From: Pararge aegeria
Taxonomy: Eukaryota; Arthropoda; Insecta; Lepidoptera; Nymphalidae
Length of the DNA: 64,000 nt
Assembly (NCBI RefSeq): GCF_905163445.1
Contig: NC_053189.1
Span: 10,806,001 to 10,870,000 of the forward strand
Direction: 5' to 3'
A model generated the notes under the pieces. It was not told the DNA's origin. It saw only the letters and a list, made by a program, of their open reading frames with translations, and did not search any database. Positions 32,571 through 43,739 of this stretch are shown here, one piece after another. Positions within the stretch are counted from its first letter, which is position 1; the number at the start of each line of letters is the position of its first letter. The position numbers and the translations under genes were made by a program.

Positions 32571-34714
32571 TTATAATACTAACATGTGATAATAAAAGAT
32601 AAGCCAGCCAACCAGCATTTGAGCACGGCGATGGGCTTAATGTGCTCAACATGGGATAAATCACGCGATTCATATTTACGAATAGGAAAGTCGAACGTCA
32701 CCCATCATTGCTAGTCGCATCGCGCAATCATTCTTGCATCGCGAATGCCCCGTGGCCAGCACGTAAGCTCTCGTTCTCAACTCTACTCTGCTGCGAATTA
32801 TTTCTACCTAATATCTCGTCTATGGATAAAAAACGAGTAACGGCTAGAAATATTTATCTCATTGCACACTTGCAGACTAGCCCTGCAGGACTCAAACGTG
32901 CGGTTTTAATAACCTGAAGATGACGAAAGTAACGAACAATTGAATAATGTAACCAATACTACGTCACGGGGCAAAAGGAGCGAGGCGGAATTATAAGACA
33001 CGTGTGAAGAACAAAGTTGTATTTAGAATTCACTTAAAATTACTTGACAGTCTAGAACAGTGTCCCAGGGCAGTGTCCGACGACATCAGGGGGGTCGATT
33101 GACAATGGTTGGCCGCGGCACCGTCTTGTACTAGTGGGAAAATATTTCTTTAGCGCGATTAACATTTCACGCAACAAAAACTAACGCCATCTAGTGCTAG
33201 CGGGTCAATATTGCGTTTTAATGTAATGTTACAATAATATAAATGTATTATATGTCTATGTGTGCGTAAACCTATTAACATGGCTCATTTTACAAGGCAT
33301 TGTTAATTCAGTGTCTTTATTACGGAATTAGTTCCTCGTTTCAATGTTATTCAACTTAGTTAGGATTATCCCGTGCCGATACGTAATTTAGTGGAAAAGG
33401 TTGCGACCCTGCTAGTTTGTATTACCCAAGCAGTGATATAGGGTATTAAGTTCCCTTCCCTGCCTCCCTTAACGCGTAAACAAGACAGAACCTTTCGTAT
33501 CACCCTTACAGGGTTAATAATTTAGGAGAAGCTTTCTGTGTTTAATAGTAGGACTAAATTGGTAATGTTCCATCATTGTATGTTTAGGAAAAAGTTTTCA
33601 GTGTAATTCAGATAACTCTTAGCCGTGACGTGTTCTATTTGAATAGTAGATAATTGTTGTTAATAATAATTGCTATTCAATATGTTTATATATGCTTAGA
33701 TATTTATAAATAACTTTTCGTTATAATTTTTGATGAATAAATAAAATATCCGTAATGAAAATCCTAAGTGGATTTTGGAGGTAGAATTTGACATTAAAAT
33801 TACTCAGATTTGACAAGTACTAACGTGGAAACTTAGTTAATTTTACCGATAATAATAATCCTCCTAAAAATTTATTCTGACATTAAAAATACTTAATTTC
33901 TTTAAGATACAAAATAAGCAACACCAAATTTCAAAATATTTTTTACATTATTTGTTCCATATATGCTTTAATTTCCGCAAATATTTCCTTTAGTGTACAT
34001 CCCATTAATTTATGGAAAGGTCAAGTATGCTCGCATCTAATTTTAGTACGGTTTAAGAAATCTAAATCTCTTAGAAGTCCTAAATCAAATCAGTAATGTA
34101 CCAAAGGTACGTAGAAAATTGCTACTACTGTAGCAGTAACTGGATTATATTATAAGGGCCTTAAGTTCAAATAGACCTAGAATAACGTCGGAAGAGCTAT
34201 TTAGTGTTTTGTCACTCTCTGGCATTTGAAAGGTGTTCTCAGTTGTAGTGAAATAAAACCACTAAATAATTATTCCAAAGCTAATGCAGACTCATTTGAA
34301 GAGTTCCTAAGGTATTGAGATAAATTAGATTTTTAAGGTAGACAGTTTAAGTTTTGTAAATCTCCTAACCGATCTAGATGTAGGTAACTACTTATATATT
34401 TCTACAGAGGATTTATTCGTGTCGTGGTTACATCTAACCGCTTAAATACTCGCATCATGTAGGAACCCGAATAAAGTAGTCACTTCATATAATATTGTTA
34501 ACGAAGCGTAAGCCGATTTGCAAATTCGATAAGTTAGGTGAAATCGCGTGGACACATCCCGAATAAGCTGGGTTTGATCCTATTAACGCACGGCTAACGG
34601 GATCTTGTGACAGTGCCTGATCCTTGTATGGATCCGACGGAGGATTTCATACGCTTAATTTTTTTTAAATTTTATGGACGTACCTACTTGTTCATCAGAT
34701 CCCTAGTTCTATTC
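32571..34714. other. No gene recognised
   Basis: The frame 32708-32917 (+) has no known motif. CCAGCCAACCAGCATTTGAG near 32605 resembles part of the repeats at 42.2 and 49.2 kb. The rest is plain sequence. Confidence 0.5.
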
Positions 34715-35595
34715 CAATAATCTATATTAATATTATAAAGAGGGAAGATTCTTTGTTTGTTAGTACAAAATAGGCTCCGATACTACTGGACCAATTTTAT
34801 TAAAATAAAGACTTACCAACAGAAAGCTAATCTCTTACGTAGTAACAAAGGTTACAACTTAAAAAAGATAAACAAATGATAAACAAAAGAAGAGTAAAAT
34901 AATTGCAAAAATGTTTCTTAAAGTCACAACATTTTGCCTATAAAATTCATTCTTTGGTGTGCGCTGAGAAATTATTGATGATAAGTACATGAAAGTTACG
35001 TACAACACGACTTAAGTATTTAACCAACAAGAAATACCCGGAAAACTGGCGGTCTCTGCGGGATTCGCAAAAATCAAGTCAAAAAAGTATGTCTCTTTAT
35101 TAGTCGTTTATATGTTTCCTATGTTCAGCTCAACCGCTGCACCAATCTTAAGGGATATAAAGTTAGCTTCATTGGTGGAGACAGACATAAGACATTTTTT
35201 TCAAGCCAAGGAAGGACGCGGTGCCCTGCGGGATTAAAAAATAAACTTTGTTGTGTAGTAGACTATACTTTTGCAAAGTGAATTGCTTACAGCCTCCAGA
35301 AGGAGTCAAACTTAAAAGGATACTATTTAGCTCGGAAAAATTTGTTGTTGTCCGTTCTTCGCGAGGCAACTTGATTTTTGGCATAGAACTAGTTGAAAGA
35401 ACGGAGGAGTATCATGGACTTTTTATCCCAGGCAAAGAAATGTTCCCACGGGATTTATAAAAATCGTAAAAAAAAGCGGACGAAGAACGCGGATGCGAAA
35501 TGCGAAAGTGTATCGGTTGGTTTCCCATGTTTCACGCAGCAAAAAAGCAATGGTTTTTTTGGGTAGAAAATTTTGTTCCCTACTTTCCTTGGCAC
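34715..35595 (+). mobile_element. Helitron-type dispersed repeat(s), decayed, composite
   Basis: The 5' part CTATATTAATATTATAAAGA and TCCGATACTACTGGACCAAT fits the start of a lepidopteran Helitron-like repeat. CTGCGGGATTCGCAAAAATC, CTGCGGGATTAAAAAATAAA and TCCCACGGGATTTATAAAAA are three variants of the family's inner motif, which suggests duplicated or nested copies. No clean CTAG end is visible before the MITE at 35599. The short frames here (35169-35384, 35248-35460, 35423-35629) are shadows. Confidence 0.5.
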
Positions 35596-35598
35596 TTA

Positions 35599-35837
35599 TG
35601 CCCGTTTTCACTAACGACCAACAAGGCAATACCTAAGTAAGTGGCACAGCCAAAGAAGATTACTAGGCATATGTTCACCTCTTATAAACCGATTTTTACT
35701 AGGCAACTCATGTAACCTAACTTATAAGATTTATGGTTCTTGCTACAAGGTATGTAGCAAGAACCATAAATCCATAAAAAATGCATTTGTAGTATCATAT
35801 TTTTAGGCATCCGATTAATAATTAGTGAAAACGGGTA
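35599..35837. mobile_element. MITE with 3-bp TSD (PIF/Harbinger-like), copy 1
   Basis: The left end is TGCCCGTTTTCACTAACGA and the right end is ATTAGTGAAAACGGGTA, inverted repeats of about 16 bp. TTA flanks both sides (35596-35598 and 35838-35840). Three-base target duplications are typical of PIF/Harbinger elements. There is no transposase frame. The interior includes a perfect 20-bp hairpin (35728-35772). A second copy at 47313-47638 shares the first ~160 bp by eye. Confidence 0.75.
35728..35772. repeat. Perfect 20-bp hairpin, 5-base loop, inside MITE
   Basis: Arms 35728-35747 and 35753-35772 are exactly complementary around loop AGGTA. The copy at 47.3 kb carries TATGGTTCTAGCCACAAGGT at the corresponding place without the second arm. 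Confidence 0.85.
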
Positions 35838-35929
35838 TTATTATCTTTACGTAGCGTATAGTCTATTTACCTCAACAAATTTTATCGAAGTATTTTGAGG
35901 GCGGCGGGAAAGAGGTTACAAACAGAGTA

Positions 35930-36150
35930 GTCAAGCTTTTTTGACAGAGATCACCCAGGGAAGCATTACCTCCATGTTTATTACAGCCACCAAACAGCAT
36001 TTCTGTGTTCTGATCTGACGAGCGTGTTTTTCGGTAAAATTACAGGTACAAAATTCTTAACACCTAGGACTCAGGTTAATGGACACAAGGGGCAATTCGT
36101 GCTCCTTATATGCCCTGCGAATTGCCTCTGTTTATAGGCGATCAGATCAG
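35930..36150 (+). repeat. Dispersed SINE-like repeat (ACCACCAAACAGCA family)
   Basis: TTATTACAGCCACCAAACAGC, AAATTACAGGTACAAAATTC and GGTTAATGGACACAAGGGGC are motifs that I know as recurrent in lepidopteran DNA. Related fragments are at 50.95 and 58.0 kb (TGTTGATGGACAC, GTTGATGGACACAGGG). Ends are not defined. Confidence 0.5.
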
Positions 36151-37079
36151 AAGGAATATCGGCTTAGTCCATACGTATTGTTAGAAAAATAAACAGCGTT
36201 TTATACATTTGAATCTATAATATAAGAAGGTATAAGTAATTAGGATTGAATCGTGTCCCAAAAATTGGTCCTTACGTCTGGTGACCTAAGCTGGCGCTTA
36301 TTTCAGTCTAGCAATTCAAAGGGCTAATAGCGCCAGCATTTCGGGTACCGTGCCCATAAGTGAACAGTTAGACGGCTTATATTTATTGTAAATATTTATT
36401 TAAGTTTGTAATTATTATTTCCCTAGAAAAATATATTTTTCGTTGGTTCAATAATAAATAAATAGAGAACCGGAAAAGAAAAAAAAAAATTAGGATTGCT
36501 TCTTGAATTGTTGCATACTGATCCAACAAAAAAGTTAGACGAAAAACGACTAAGGGTAGATTTATAGGAACGTTTACTTAGGCCCTGAATTAACACCTGC
36601 GTCATTGTTTTCTGAAGGATAGTCCGCCTAAATAAAACATTGAACAGATAAAAGTGTTTGCTACTGAATAGAAAATTGGCAATTTATAAATAGCCACCTA
36701 ATCATCATTATTTAAGCTTCTGATAGTTTTAAAATAGGTCACATACCTATATTAAATAAATAGATACATGAGTGGATCGTTGTTATGGTATAAATGGTTG
36801 GCAAAGTAAATTCCAAAGTTTGCAGTATTAACTGTAGTAATATGTACATATTATTACAAATACAAAACGTGCATCAGATATGAGCAAATAAAGTTTGTTG
36901 TATTCGAACTCATTACGAGACAGAAGCCATTGAATATAGATTAAAGACCGGAGGCAGACAAAATTTAATAAACCGCGGGAACTGTTGTTTTCTCGGAATG
37001 TTAAGTATCTTTACAAGTTACATAAATGCCAAATGACATCGCGATCGGATCGATTGAGAAGAATATAGTAAATAATAAA
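36151..37079. other. No gene recognised
   Basis: The frame at 36423-36605 (-) and others here lack motifs. No repeat was recognised. Confidence 0.5.
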
Positions 37080-37320
37080 AAAATAAATATACTACGACAA
37101 TACACACACCGCGATCTAGCCCCAAAGTAAGCGTAGCTTGTGTTATGAGTACTAAGACGCCTGATGAATATTTTTATGAATAATATACATATACATATAA
37201 GCACCCAGACACTGAAAAACATTCATGCTCATCACACACACATTTTCCAGTTGTGGGAATCGAACCCACGGCCTTGGGCTCAGAAAGCATGGTTGCTGCA
37301 AACTGCGCCAATCGGCCGTC
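37080..37320 (-). repeat. SINE-B copy
   Basis: From the tail ATATACTACGACAATACACA to the head TGCGCCAATCGGCCGTCGAT, with the B-box region GGAATCGAACCCACGGCC on the plus strand. It is well preserved. The three frames called across it (37001-37222, 37152-37433, 37164-37460) are shadows, and they share their peptide with 3079-3276 because both lie in SINE-B. Confidence 0.85.
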
Positions 37321-37372
37321 GATATAGATATCAAACGAACAAACATACGCACTTTCACATTTATAATATAAC

Positions 37373-37667
37373 TAGCTGTTGCCCGCGACTTCGTCTGCTT
37401 TTGTTTTTGATTTTCGAAAGACATGTGCCTCATAAATGTGGCAGCACTTTAGGTATTTAGGATAGCAAAGCCTGGTGAAAAATCGTCAAACACTTTCGTC
37501 CCCTCTCCCGAGAGAACTGAGCTTAATTTCAGGATAAAAAGCATCCTATATTACTTTTAATACCTTCAGGAATATGTGTACAAAGTTTCATGATTATCGG
37601 TTTAGTAGTTTTTGCGTGAAAGCGTAAGAAACAAACTTACATTCACATTTATAATTTTAGTAGGGAT
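37373..37667 (-). mobile_element. Non-autonomous Helitron, ~295 bp
   Basis: On the minus strand it begins TCCCTACTAAAATTATAAAT (after ATCCCTATCCC repeats), carries GCTTTCACGCAAAAACTACT, and ends GTCGCGGGCAACAGCTAG followed by T. Directly left of it, 37330-37371 holds the 5'-end motif of a second Helitron (CACTTTCACATTTATAATAT), so this copy may have landed in an older one. Confidence 0.8.
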
Positions 37668-37736
37668 AGGGATAGGGATAGGGATTATGGAAGTACAGAT
37701 AAGCTTACACAAGTGTGAACGCAGGGTGTCGCAAGT

Positions 37737-38235
37737 GAAACGTCAAGTCTGTCTGTGTGTAGTGACTCTACCACCGGTTCGGAAGGCAGATTCTACCGAG
37801 AAGAAGCCGGCAAGAAACTCAGCAGTTGCTCTTTTCCAACATCAACAATTAACATTTTACATTTTAACATTCATTTTTCTATCTTGTGAGAGCTGAAAGC
37901 AGAGCCGGATGCTTCCAAGCAACCTTGTCATTAAGAAATTCAACAATTGTATAGTAACCTTGCTGTAATAAATGTGTTTTAACAAATTCCTTAAACTTAT
38001 GCATTGGCAGGTCCAAAATCACCTTAGGAATCATATTATAAAAGCGTATACTCAATCCCACAAATGACTTCTGTACCTTTCGCAGACGATATTCAGATGA
38101 CACTAATTTATGACCATTTCTTGTAAACCGACTGTTTATGTCCACTTTTTGTTTATAAAGACTAATATGTTGTCTTACAAATACTATATTGTTATAAATA
38201 AGGATATGTGAGGCTACGGTAAGGATTTTTATTTA
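37737..38235 (-). repeat. J1 LINE, 5'- and slightly 3'-truncated
   Basis: Covers the J1 3' UTR (from AAACGTCAAGTCTGTCTGTG) and the C-terminal coding part back to about 38235. The usual TTATTTCAAGTAGGCCTAA tail is missing on the low-coordinate side. The plus frame 37612-37896 is a shadow. Confidence 0.8.
37879..38145 (-). pseudogene. J1 LINE RT C-terminal fragment, open frame
   Basis: 88 codons of the J1 frame stay open: MDINSRFTRNGHKLVSSEYR, then RLRKVQKSFVGLSIRFYNMI, then VILDLPMHKFKEFVKTHLL, ending LLSALTR. It is about 90% identical by eye to the last half of the 8164-8697 frame. It lacks the catalytic domains. The two copies must derive from closely related source elements. Confidence 0.8.
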
Positions 38236-39264
38236 TTTTTATTTAACATTAAAGTAGTTATTAATATCACAATTGTTATACAACAAACATCTATAGTAAT
38301 TAGGCTAATTATATAGAGACTTGTGGCGGCAGCTCATTCCTTATGCATTCAGCGCGCCTTAATACCTTCATTACCAGTTTAAAGTATTAAGCAAACTTTG
38401 AAGCTGGAAGACGTCGCATTGGGATTTGTTTAAGTGGTTGCGCGCTCTCTCTCTACAGGAACAATAGCTAGCCAGAAATATTTAATTGTCGTTTTATAAG
38501 ACGAATAAATTTAATTTTTGGAAACTCACCTAATTAAAATCATTTGTGAAACTAACTGTGTTATTGAATTTAGTATAAAACCAAATTCAAAAATATATTA
38601 AATATTTGCTTTAGCATTATCATCATTTTAACCAGCGTCAGCGTCACTGCAGAGCTGAATAAAAAATAAAAAGCAACCGAATATCACTTGCTCTATTTAT
38701 TATGACCTAAACCTTGCTCCTTCTGTAAGAGGATTCGTGCTCTAGTGGGCTGGTAGTTTGTTAATATAATGATGAGGAAATGCAGTTCCTACCATTGGAA
38801 TTACAGTGACCAAAATTTTAATCCGGTTAAAGAAGCTCATTAACTTCCCTCTGCTGGTCGCAGGCCTTCTCTATCGTGGTATAGACTTACCACGTCTCTC
38901 GAATGGGGTTTGGGGGACTAGTAGTATCTACTGTATCTATTATTTTAAATACCAGCTCTGGAGTGTGAACGTGTCACATGCGATTCTTTTGATGTCGAAA
39001 AGTTTGCTTTTCAATATGCGGTCACCACTCCAGCACCTTAAAAGACGCAAGGCAAGTGAGTACATTGCCATAAGTACAAAATTAGTAGAGTTTTAAACCA
39101 AAACATACGCACGTGAATTATTGACAAAGATTGCCCGTGTACCTAAGTCGTGCCGCGTCGCCAGAACAGTCTCATGACTAAGAGCCCCGAATGGATTTAA
39201 AATTAGTCGGGCAATCCTACAAAAATTAGCGTAAGTTCAGCCGTCTATTAAACAGTAAAAAATA
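38236..39264. other. No gene; weak SINE-C remnant at 38620-38770
   Basis: ATCATCATTTTAACCAGCGT and GGGCTGGTAGTTTGTTAATA hint at an old SINE-C. The 96-codon plus frame at 38806-39096 has no motif that I recognise and no second support, so I leave it uncalled. Confidence 0.45.
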
Positions 39265-39480
39265 ACTTTACTTAACATCAACAACAACAATAGTCTATAG
39301 CAGTCCACCGCTGGACTAAAGGCCTCTACCAACAGCAGTATTCGCCCAAAAACACCACGCTCAGCAGATGGGTTGGTGATTGCCCGTTCTCCTGTATAAT
39401 CCCTTAGTCGCCTCTTACCCGAGGGAAGAGGAGGGTTGGTGACAACTGTTTTCTGATCTGCCATCAACATGCGGCATCAA
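39265..39480 (-). repeat. LINE-derived 3' repeat with CAA/GTT tail
   Basis: On the plus strand it begins ACATCAACAACAACAATAGT, then CAGTCCACCGCTGGACTAAA, and ends TGATCTGCCATCAACATGCG. The CCACCGCTGGACTAAAGGCC motif is the reverse of the ...CCAGCAGTGGACTG... 3' ends of lepidopteran LINEs. The minus frame 39237-39470 lies within it. Confidence 0.55.
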
Positions 39481-40364
39481 CTTTACTCATGATAATTTAA
39501 ATTATAAACATACATAATATATATTTTTTAAATAGGGTCTAAAATGATATTAGTGACAATATAAATTGGCCAAATATTCTTAATTCATCATAAGCGTGAT
39601 CATCGTTCTCAGAATAAAATATCCTACTGGAAGACACATCCTTCTTCTTGGGATCCGGAGTCGAGTCCCAGTTTATCGTATATGAAGACTCCTCGGGAAA
39701 AATTAGAGTTAAACGAGCTTTCCATACGAGTACGTAGAAAAGTTAGTTTAAAATGAACGTATTTTTTTTGATTTCAATAATAATTATTGAAGCAAAGAGA
39801 ATGCATTTAGTCAGTTTTAAAAAAGTGATATTCATTGTTTTTCTTGTGGAGTCTTCATATATTTAATTCAGACCCAAAACTATATGTATTTTTCGTGTAA
39901 CAAGAAAAGTAGAAGTTTCCCGGAAGTTTCTTAACTGAGCATTGTTTCGTTTATCAGGTGTAGTAACGTTTCAGTTAATTTGTGTGCCAAGTTTGATGGT
40001 ATTTTGGTGGGGAGATAGGGTGCTGGGGCCGTTTCACAAAAGGGGAGGTTTTCTTGCCCTACCAAGGGTAATTGTGGAGTGTTAATAGCCCGGTATTAGG
40101 GCCATGCTTATGAGTTTCATTAGTAGTGAAGCCACGAGCGATTCATACAAGAACGTGCCTTTATTAGAAGCGACGTGGCTGTTTTGAAAATTACCTGATA
40201 AGAGCCGCAGGCGTATGAGGCGGAGCGTGTTTGCGGCGTCGTGAAGAAAATATTGTGGTAAAATTATAACATACAAAAATAATTAGTGAGTGCAAATAAT
40301 CAAATCGAGTTGTTAGTTAATTTTTTTTTCAATTCCTTTACAAGTTCGTCCTTGAATGCGATCT
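39481..40364. other. No gene recognised
   Basis: The frame 40082-40276 (-) has no motif. No repeat was recognised. Confidence 0.5.
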
Positions 40365-40530
40365 AAGCTGGGTGTAAGTGGTCATGTAGTCTAAGATAGA
40401 AGTTTTATTAAGCCATATTGGTTTCTTTTTGGCATCGTACAGTAACGCTGAAGCGCTGGGCGGTCTTCGTCAGTGGTATGGTAACTAGCAACAACCAAAG
40501 CCTGCCACGAGACAAAACTAAGAATATTTA
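40365..40530 (-). repeat. SINE-A, 3' portion (split copy)
   Basis: GGTGTAAGTGGTCATGTAGT, CTTCGTCAGTGGTATGGTAA and CCAAAGCCTGCCACGAGAC follow the minus-strand order of SINE-A. The matching 5' part appears about 350 bp further on (40880-40965). Confidence 0.6.
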
Positions 40531-40879
40531 ATTTTAGTTTTTAAATAAAAGACTTTTAGCCTTAGCAGAAATGCACACACTTTACACTTTACATAAATTG
40601 AAACCGTGGTACAAGTCATTCGAGAAAAACAATTAAAATAAGGCAGGATGGCATTAGTAATCCTTATAAATGCTTAACAGAAATATCGTGTTTTTAGGAT
40701 TAAGTACGACAATAAGTACGAATAATCATGAACATTACAACTGGAGACTCTTTATCAGGGCGTCTTTGAATATCGATAAGCTTGTGACTTGGCGAGACTA
40801 ATTAATTCAAGGATTTGTTAGAGCTATCCAATGGCAGGAAAAGCCTTGGATTGGCAGTTTCCTGATTTGTGATTTTTAA
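40531..40879. other. Sequence separating two halves of one SINE-A
   Basis: About 350 bp that belong to neither half of the SINE. They may be an insertion, but I see no terminal repeats. No frame was found. Confidence 0.4.
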
Positions 40880-40965
40880 ACCAGTACAGAGAAAATTCAG
40901 AGAATTTTTAATTCGGAAATATTACCCGTCGGTTACGGCCACTGCGCCAGGGAGGTCATTGTAAG
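40880..40965 (-). repeat. SINE-A, 5' portion (split copy)
   Basis: ACAGAGAAAATTCAGAGAAT leads to the head CACTGCGCCAGGGAGGTCA. Immediately after it, 40980-41030 has plus-strand-like AAATTTGGTAATTTAT text, perhaps a scrap of another copy. Confidence 0.6.
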
Positions 40966-41197
40966 AAGTCAACAAGGACAAGGAGGTCCCAGATTAAATT
41001 GGTAGAGGAAATTTGGTAATTTATATTTATGGATGTTCTAGAAAATTCAAATTTTGTTTTATATTTTTTAGAGACTACTTTTAGATACTTAATAAATAGG
41101 CCCCGGTACGTTGAAGTATTCATACAGGAGAAATGATATTAAATCAGTTAATATTGTTAAACTTAATCATTTGTTATAGTTAACCAGCCCCATCTTC

Positions 41198-41490
41198 GCC
41201 AGTTTACTCCTAACTAACCTAGACTACGAACAGTGCGTGTTGCCAGTGATGACTTACGGATCTGAAACGTGGTTGCTTGCTGAACCGATGGACGTTGGGG
41301 CCCGTAGGTGCTGGAACGGCTACCCCGCACGGTTAAGAGCAGCGTTGATTGGCCCCCAACGAGGTGGATAGATGACATCCAACGAGTCCCTGGGAGTTGC
41401 GGGAGGCAAGCGGCTGAAAACCGTGGATTTTGGAGCTCCCTACAAGATACCTATTTCCAGCAGTGTACATCAATCAGTTGAAGGGATGAT
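41198..41490 (+). pseudogene. RTE-clade LINE reverse transcriptase C-terminus, deleted and frameshifted
   Basis: Frame 1 from 41198 reads ASLLLTNLDYEQCVLPVMTY, then GSETWLLAE, the well-known CVLPVMTYG.ETW block of RTE reverse transcriptases. Frame 2 from 41353 to the stop at 41481 reads PPTRWIDDIQRVPGSCGRQA, then AENRGFWSSLQDTYFQQCTS, the usual RP.TRW.DDI...W.QAA.DR..W..L...Y.QQWTS end. The family normally has roughly 80 residues between these two blocks. Here there are about 35 nonsense codons and a frame change, so there has been an internal deletion. A short ATGATGA tail follows. Confidence 0.85.
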
Positions 41491-41734
41491 GAAGTCTTTA
41501 AAAGTTATTTTACCTATGTATAAGTAGGAACTCGTACCACGATCTTTTGTTTTTTTTTGTGCCTACGGCTTTGATTCTAATGCATTAGAACTTCGAAAGT
41601 CAATAGATCATTCAATGAAATAACCATTAAGGTCGTACTAAATTCGAGAACAAAGTATAACGCTTACTACCTAATGCGCAAAAAGTGACTGCGAAGAAAC
41701 TTGGTTTTCGGTGCGCTTTCATGTAATTTATGTA

Positions 41735-41900
41735 TGACGGCGCAAATGCCAATTTATTGCTGAGTAATGGCACCGTTTGGGGATCTGCAAATGGTTGCCG
41801 AATAAGAAGAGAAATGGGTCGAATCGTAAGCTACTAAATGTATTTATAATTTATTCATCTGCTGATAGGTACACATCCGAATTCTTTGTGGTTTGTTTCG
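41735..41900 (+). repeat. Unclassified conserved repeat, copy 2 (pairs with 6.0 kb)
   Basis: Nearly the same as the minus strand of 5930-6125 for ~130 bases. Relative to copy 1, a small indel near 41795 shifts the frame. The shared peptide NKKRN...LLNVFII.SS is still readable in the 41777-41995 frame. It is unknown to me. Confidence 0.6.
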
Positions 41901-42126
41901 TAAGAGTAGAGGAGTTTTCCTCTTTCCATGTGTTTTTAATGCACTTTTATAACAAGGGTGGTTTGGCTCGGGTGACTGAGCGTATCAGTCGTTAAGGCTG
42001 GCTAACCAATAAGGAATATTGGTCAAAATATATATATTAGGGCTCAAAAAAGCGAAGGGATCGTCGGCCGGAGAGCGCCTCATATAAGGCCGAACCGCGG
42101 CTAGGGCTATCTTGTGGAAGAATAAA

Positions 42127-42397
42127 TAAAAGCCCCAAGGTAGCAAATTGGTCATATCATCGGTCCTGGCTTTTATCACTAACTTGTATAATAATCTTTA
42201 AAGTCCACCAACCAGCATTGGAGCAGCGTTGTGGGTTATTTACTATGCTAACTTGTGGTGGACTAAAAAAAAGCCCCGAGTTAGGAAATTGGCCAAACCA
42301 TCGGTCCCGGTTATTATCACTAACTTGTGATAATAGCCTTTAAAGTCCACCAACCAGCATTGGAGCAGCGTGGTGGGTTACTTAGTATGCTCTAAAA
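42127..42397. repeat. Direct duplication, two units ~141 bp apart
   Basis: Unit 1 from 42131 and unit 2 from 42272 both read AGCCCC.AG.TAG.AAATTGG, then CATCGGTCC.GG, TATCACTAACTTGT, and AAAGTCCACCAACCAGCATT plus GGAGCAGCGT.GTGGGTTA. The last part resembles the 3' region of dispersed repeats at 49.2 kb. Confidence 0.8.
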
Positions 42398-43074
42398 TCC
42401 TCTCCCCATGAGGCCTGGAGGATGTGATGCAGTGAGATCGTAGTCAACTGTTAGCTTGCCAAGAATTACCGCCCGCATAATTAATTGTACTTATTGAAAA
42501 TAATATACTTTTAAATTTAAGACTATTTTAAATTTCAAGTCGATAGCATTAATAACAAACAGGCTCAGCGGCAGCACTATATGGTTTAGTTTCTACTATT
42601 TCGGTAACAAAACTAAACTAATTATTATACTTCTATCTAGAACAATCTAAAAATGTTTGGGAATGGATTAACTTTTGATTGCCGTGATCACGATTTTGCT
42701 GACAATATTACGAACTCAGCACATCGATCCCCATTTAATCTAACTTTCTTTTGCTTTCCCCAACGCAACGGATGGTCACGCCCACGTGAGTAACACAACG
42801 TCTTTAATTGAAATTTCTTAGGTTGCTATACTAACCATGTGCTACAGAAAATATATGTAACATAACGTTTCTAACAATAATATTTATATATATAGAGATA
42901 CCGTAAATTATCGCATTTATTCCAGAAAATTTGTACATTCTTAAAAACATCAGATAAGTTAGGTTAGTTTAGCCTTAGCTACGAAAGCTAAAGCTAACCA
43001 AACTGATTATTCAAGATTAACAAAATAAACATATAATACACGTTTGTGTCCTGTGGGACCCAATTCTAAACTGA
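42398..43074. other. No gene recognised
   Basis: No frame or repeat that I can identify. Confidence 0.5.
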
Positions 43075-43283
43075 AAATGATCAGCACAACATACAATTCG
43101 CCATCTAGCCCCAAAGTAAGCGTAGCTTTTGCACTATGATGACTGATAAAATACAAATAAATATCCAGACACTGAAATACGTTCATGTTCGTTACACAAA
43201 CACTTTCCAGTTGAAGGAATCGAACCCACAGCCTTGACTCAGAAAGCACGGTCGCTGCCAACTGCGTAAATCGGCCGTCAATA
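43075..43283 (-). repeat. SINE-B copy, somewhat diverged
   Basis: TTCGCCATCTAGCCCCAAAG near the tail, GGAATCGAACCCACAGCC (B box reversed) and TGCGTAAATCGGCCGTCAAT at the head. The minus frame 43007-43312 is a shadow of the SINE. Confidence 0.8.
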
Positions 43284-43739
43284 TGTTTATGCAGAAGCTT
43301 TTCTTTAGCCACCGGGCTACAATAGAATTGAACTATAACTACTCCCTAACTTAAAATTCTGACGCGAAAAATATAAACACGAAAGTAATGGTAAAAGCTT
43401 GATAAAATCTGCGTTAATTGCTAACGAAATGCTTAGATCCTTTTACTAATGGATTTTGTTACGAATTTTACCTTGAGCTAAACACACTATTGCATAATAG
43501 AAATTTACCAAAACTTTTTTGTTGAGCGTTATACTGTATTGTCTGACCAATTGGGCATATTCCATAGCTTTGAAAAGTAAACACATTAAAGATATAGTAT
43601 GTATGTAAATACGTTATTGAACAACATAGAAACTTATAAAAATGACTTAAAAATATTAAACTTAAATCTAGGTTTTTACAAAAAGGCGGTTAGGGAGATA
43701 CTGAAAAATTTACAGACAGGCAGGTGGTGTATAATATAA
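43284..43739. other. No gene recognised
   Basis: No frame or repeat that I can identify. Confidence 0.5.

Noticed and set aside
37660..37682. TAGGGA repeats as telomere-like sequence
   Set aside because: Insect telomeres use TTAGG. This short run sits at the 5' edge of a Helitron, as ATCCCTA does at 20521, and is a feature of the element.
37612..37896. Plus frame whose peptide recurs at 8680-9015 (QVCLCVVTLPPVRKADSTEK)
   Set aside because: It is the antisense of the J1 LINE 3' UTR and is repeated because the LINE is repeated.
38806..39096. 96-codon plus-strand open frame
   Set aside because: No motif, no repeat support, no codon signal that I can judge by eye, and no neighbouring exon. A frame of this length can occur by chance in 64 kb.
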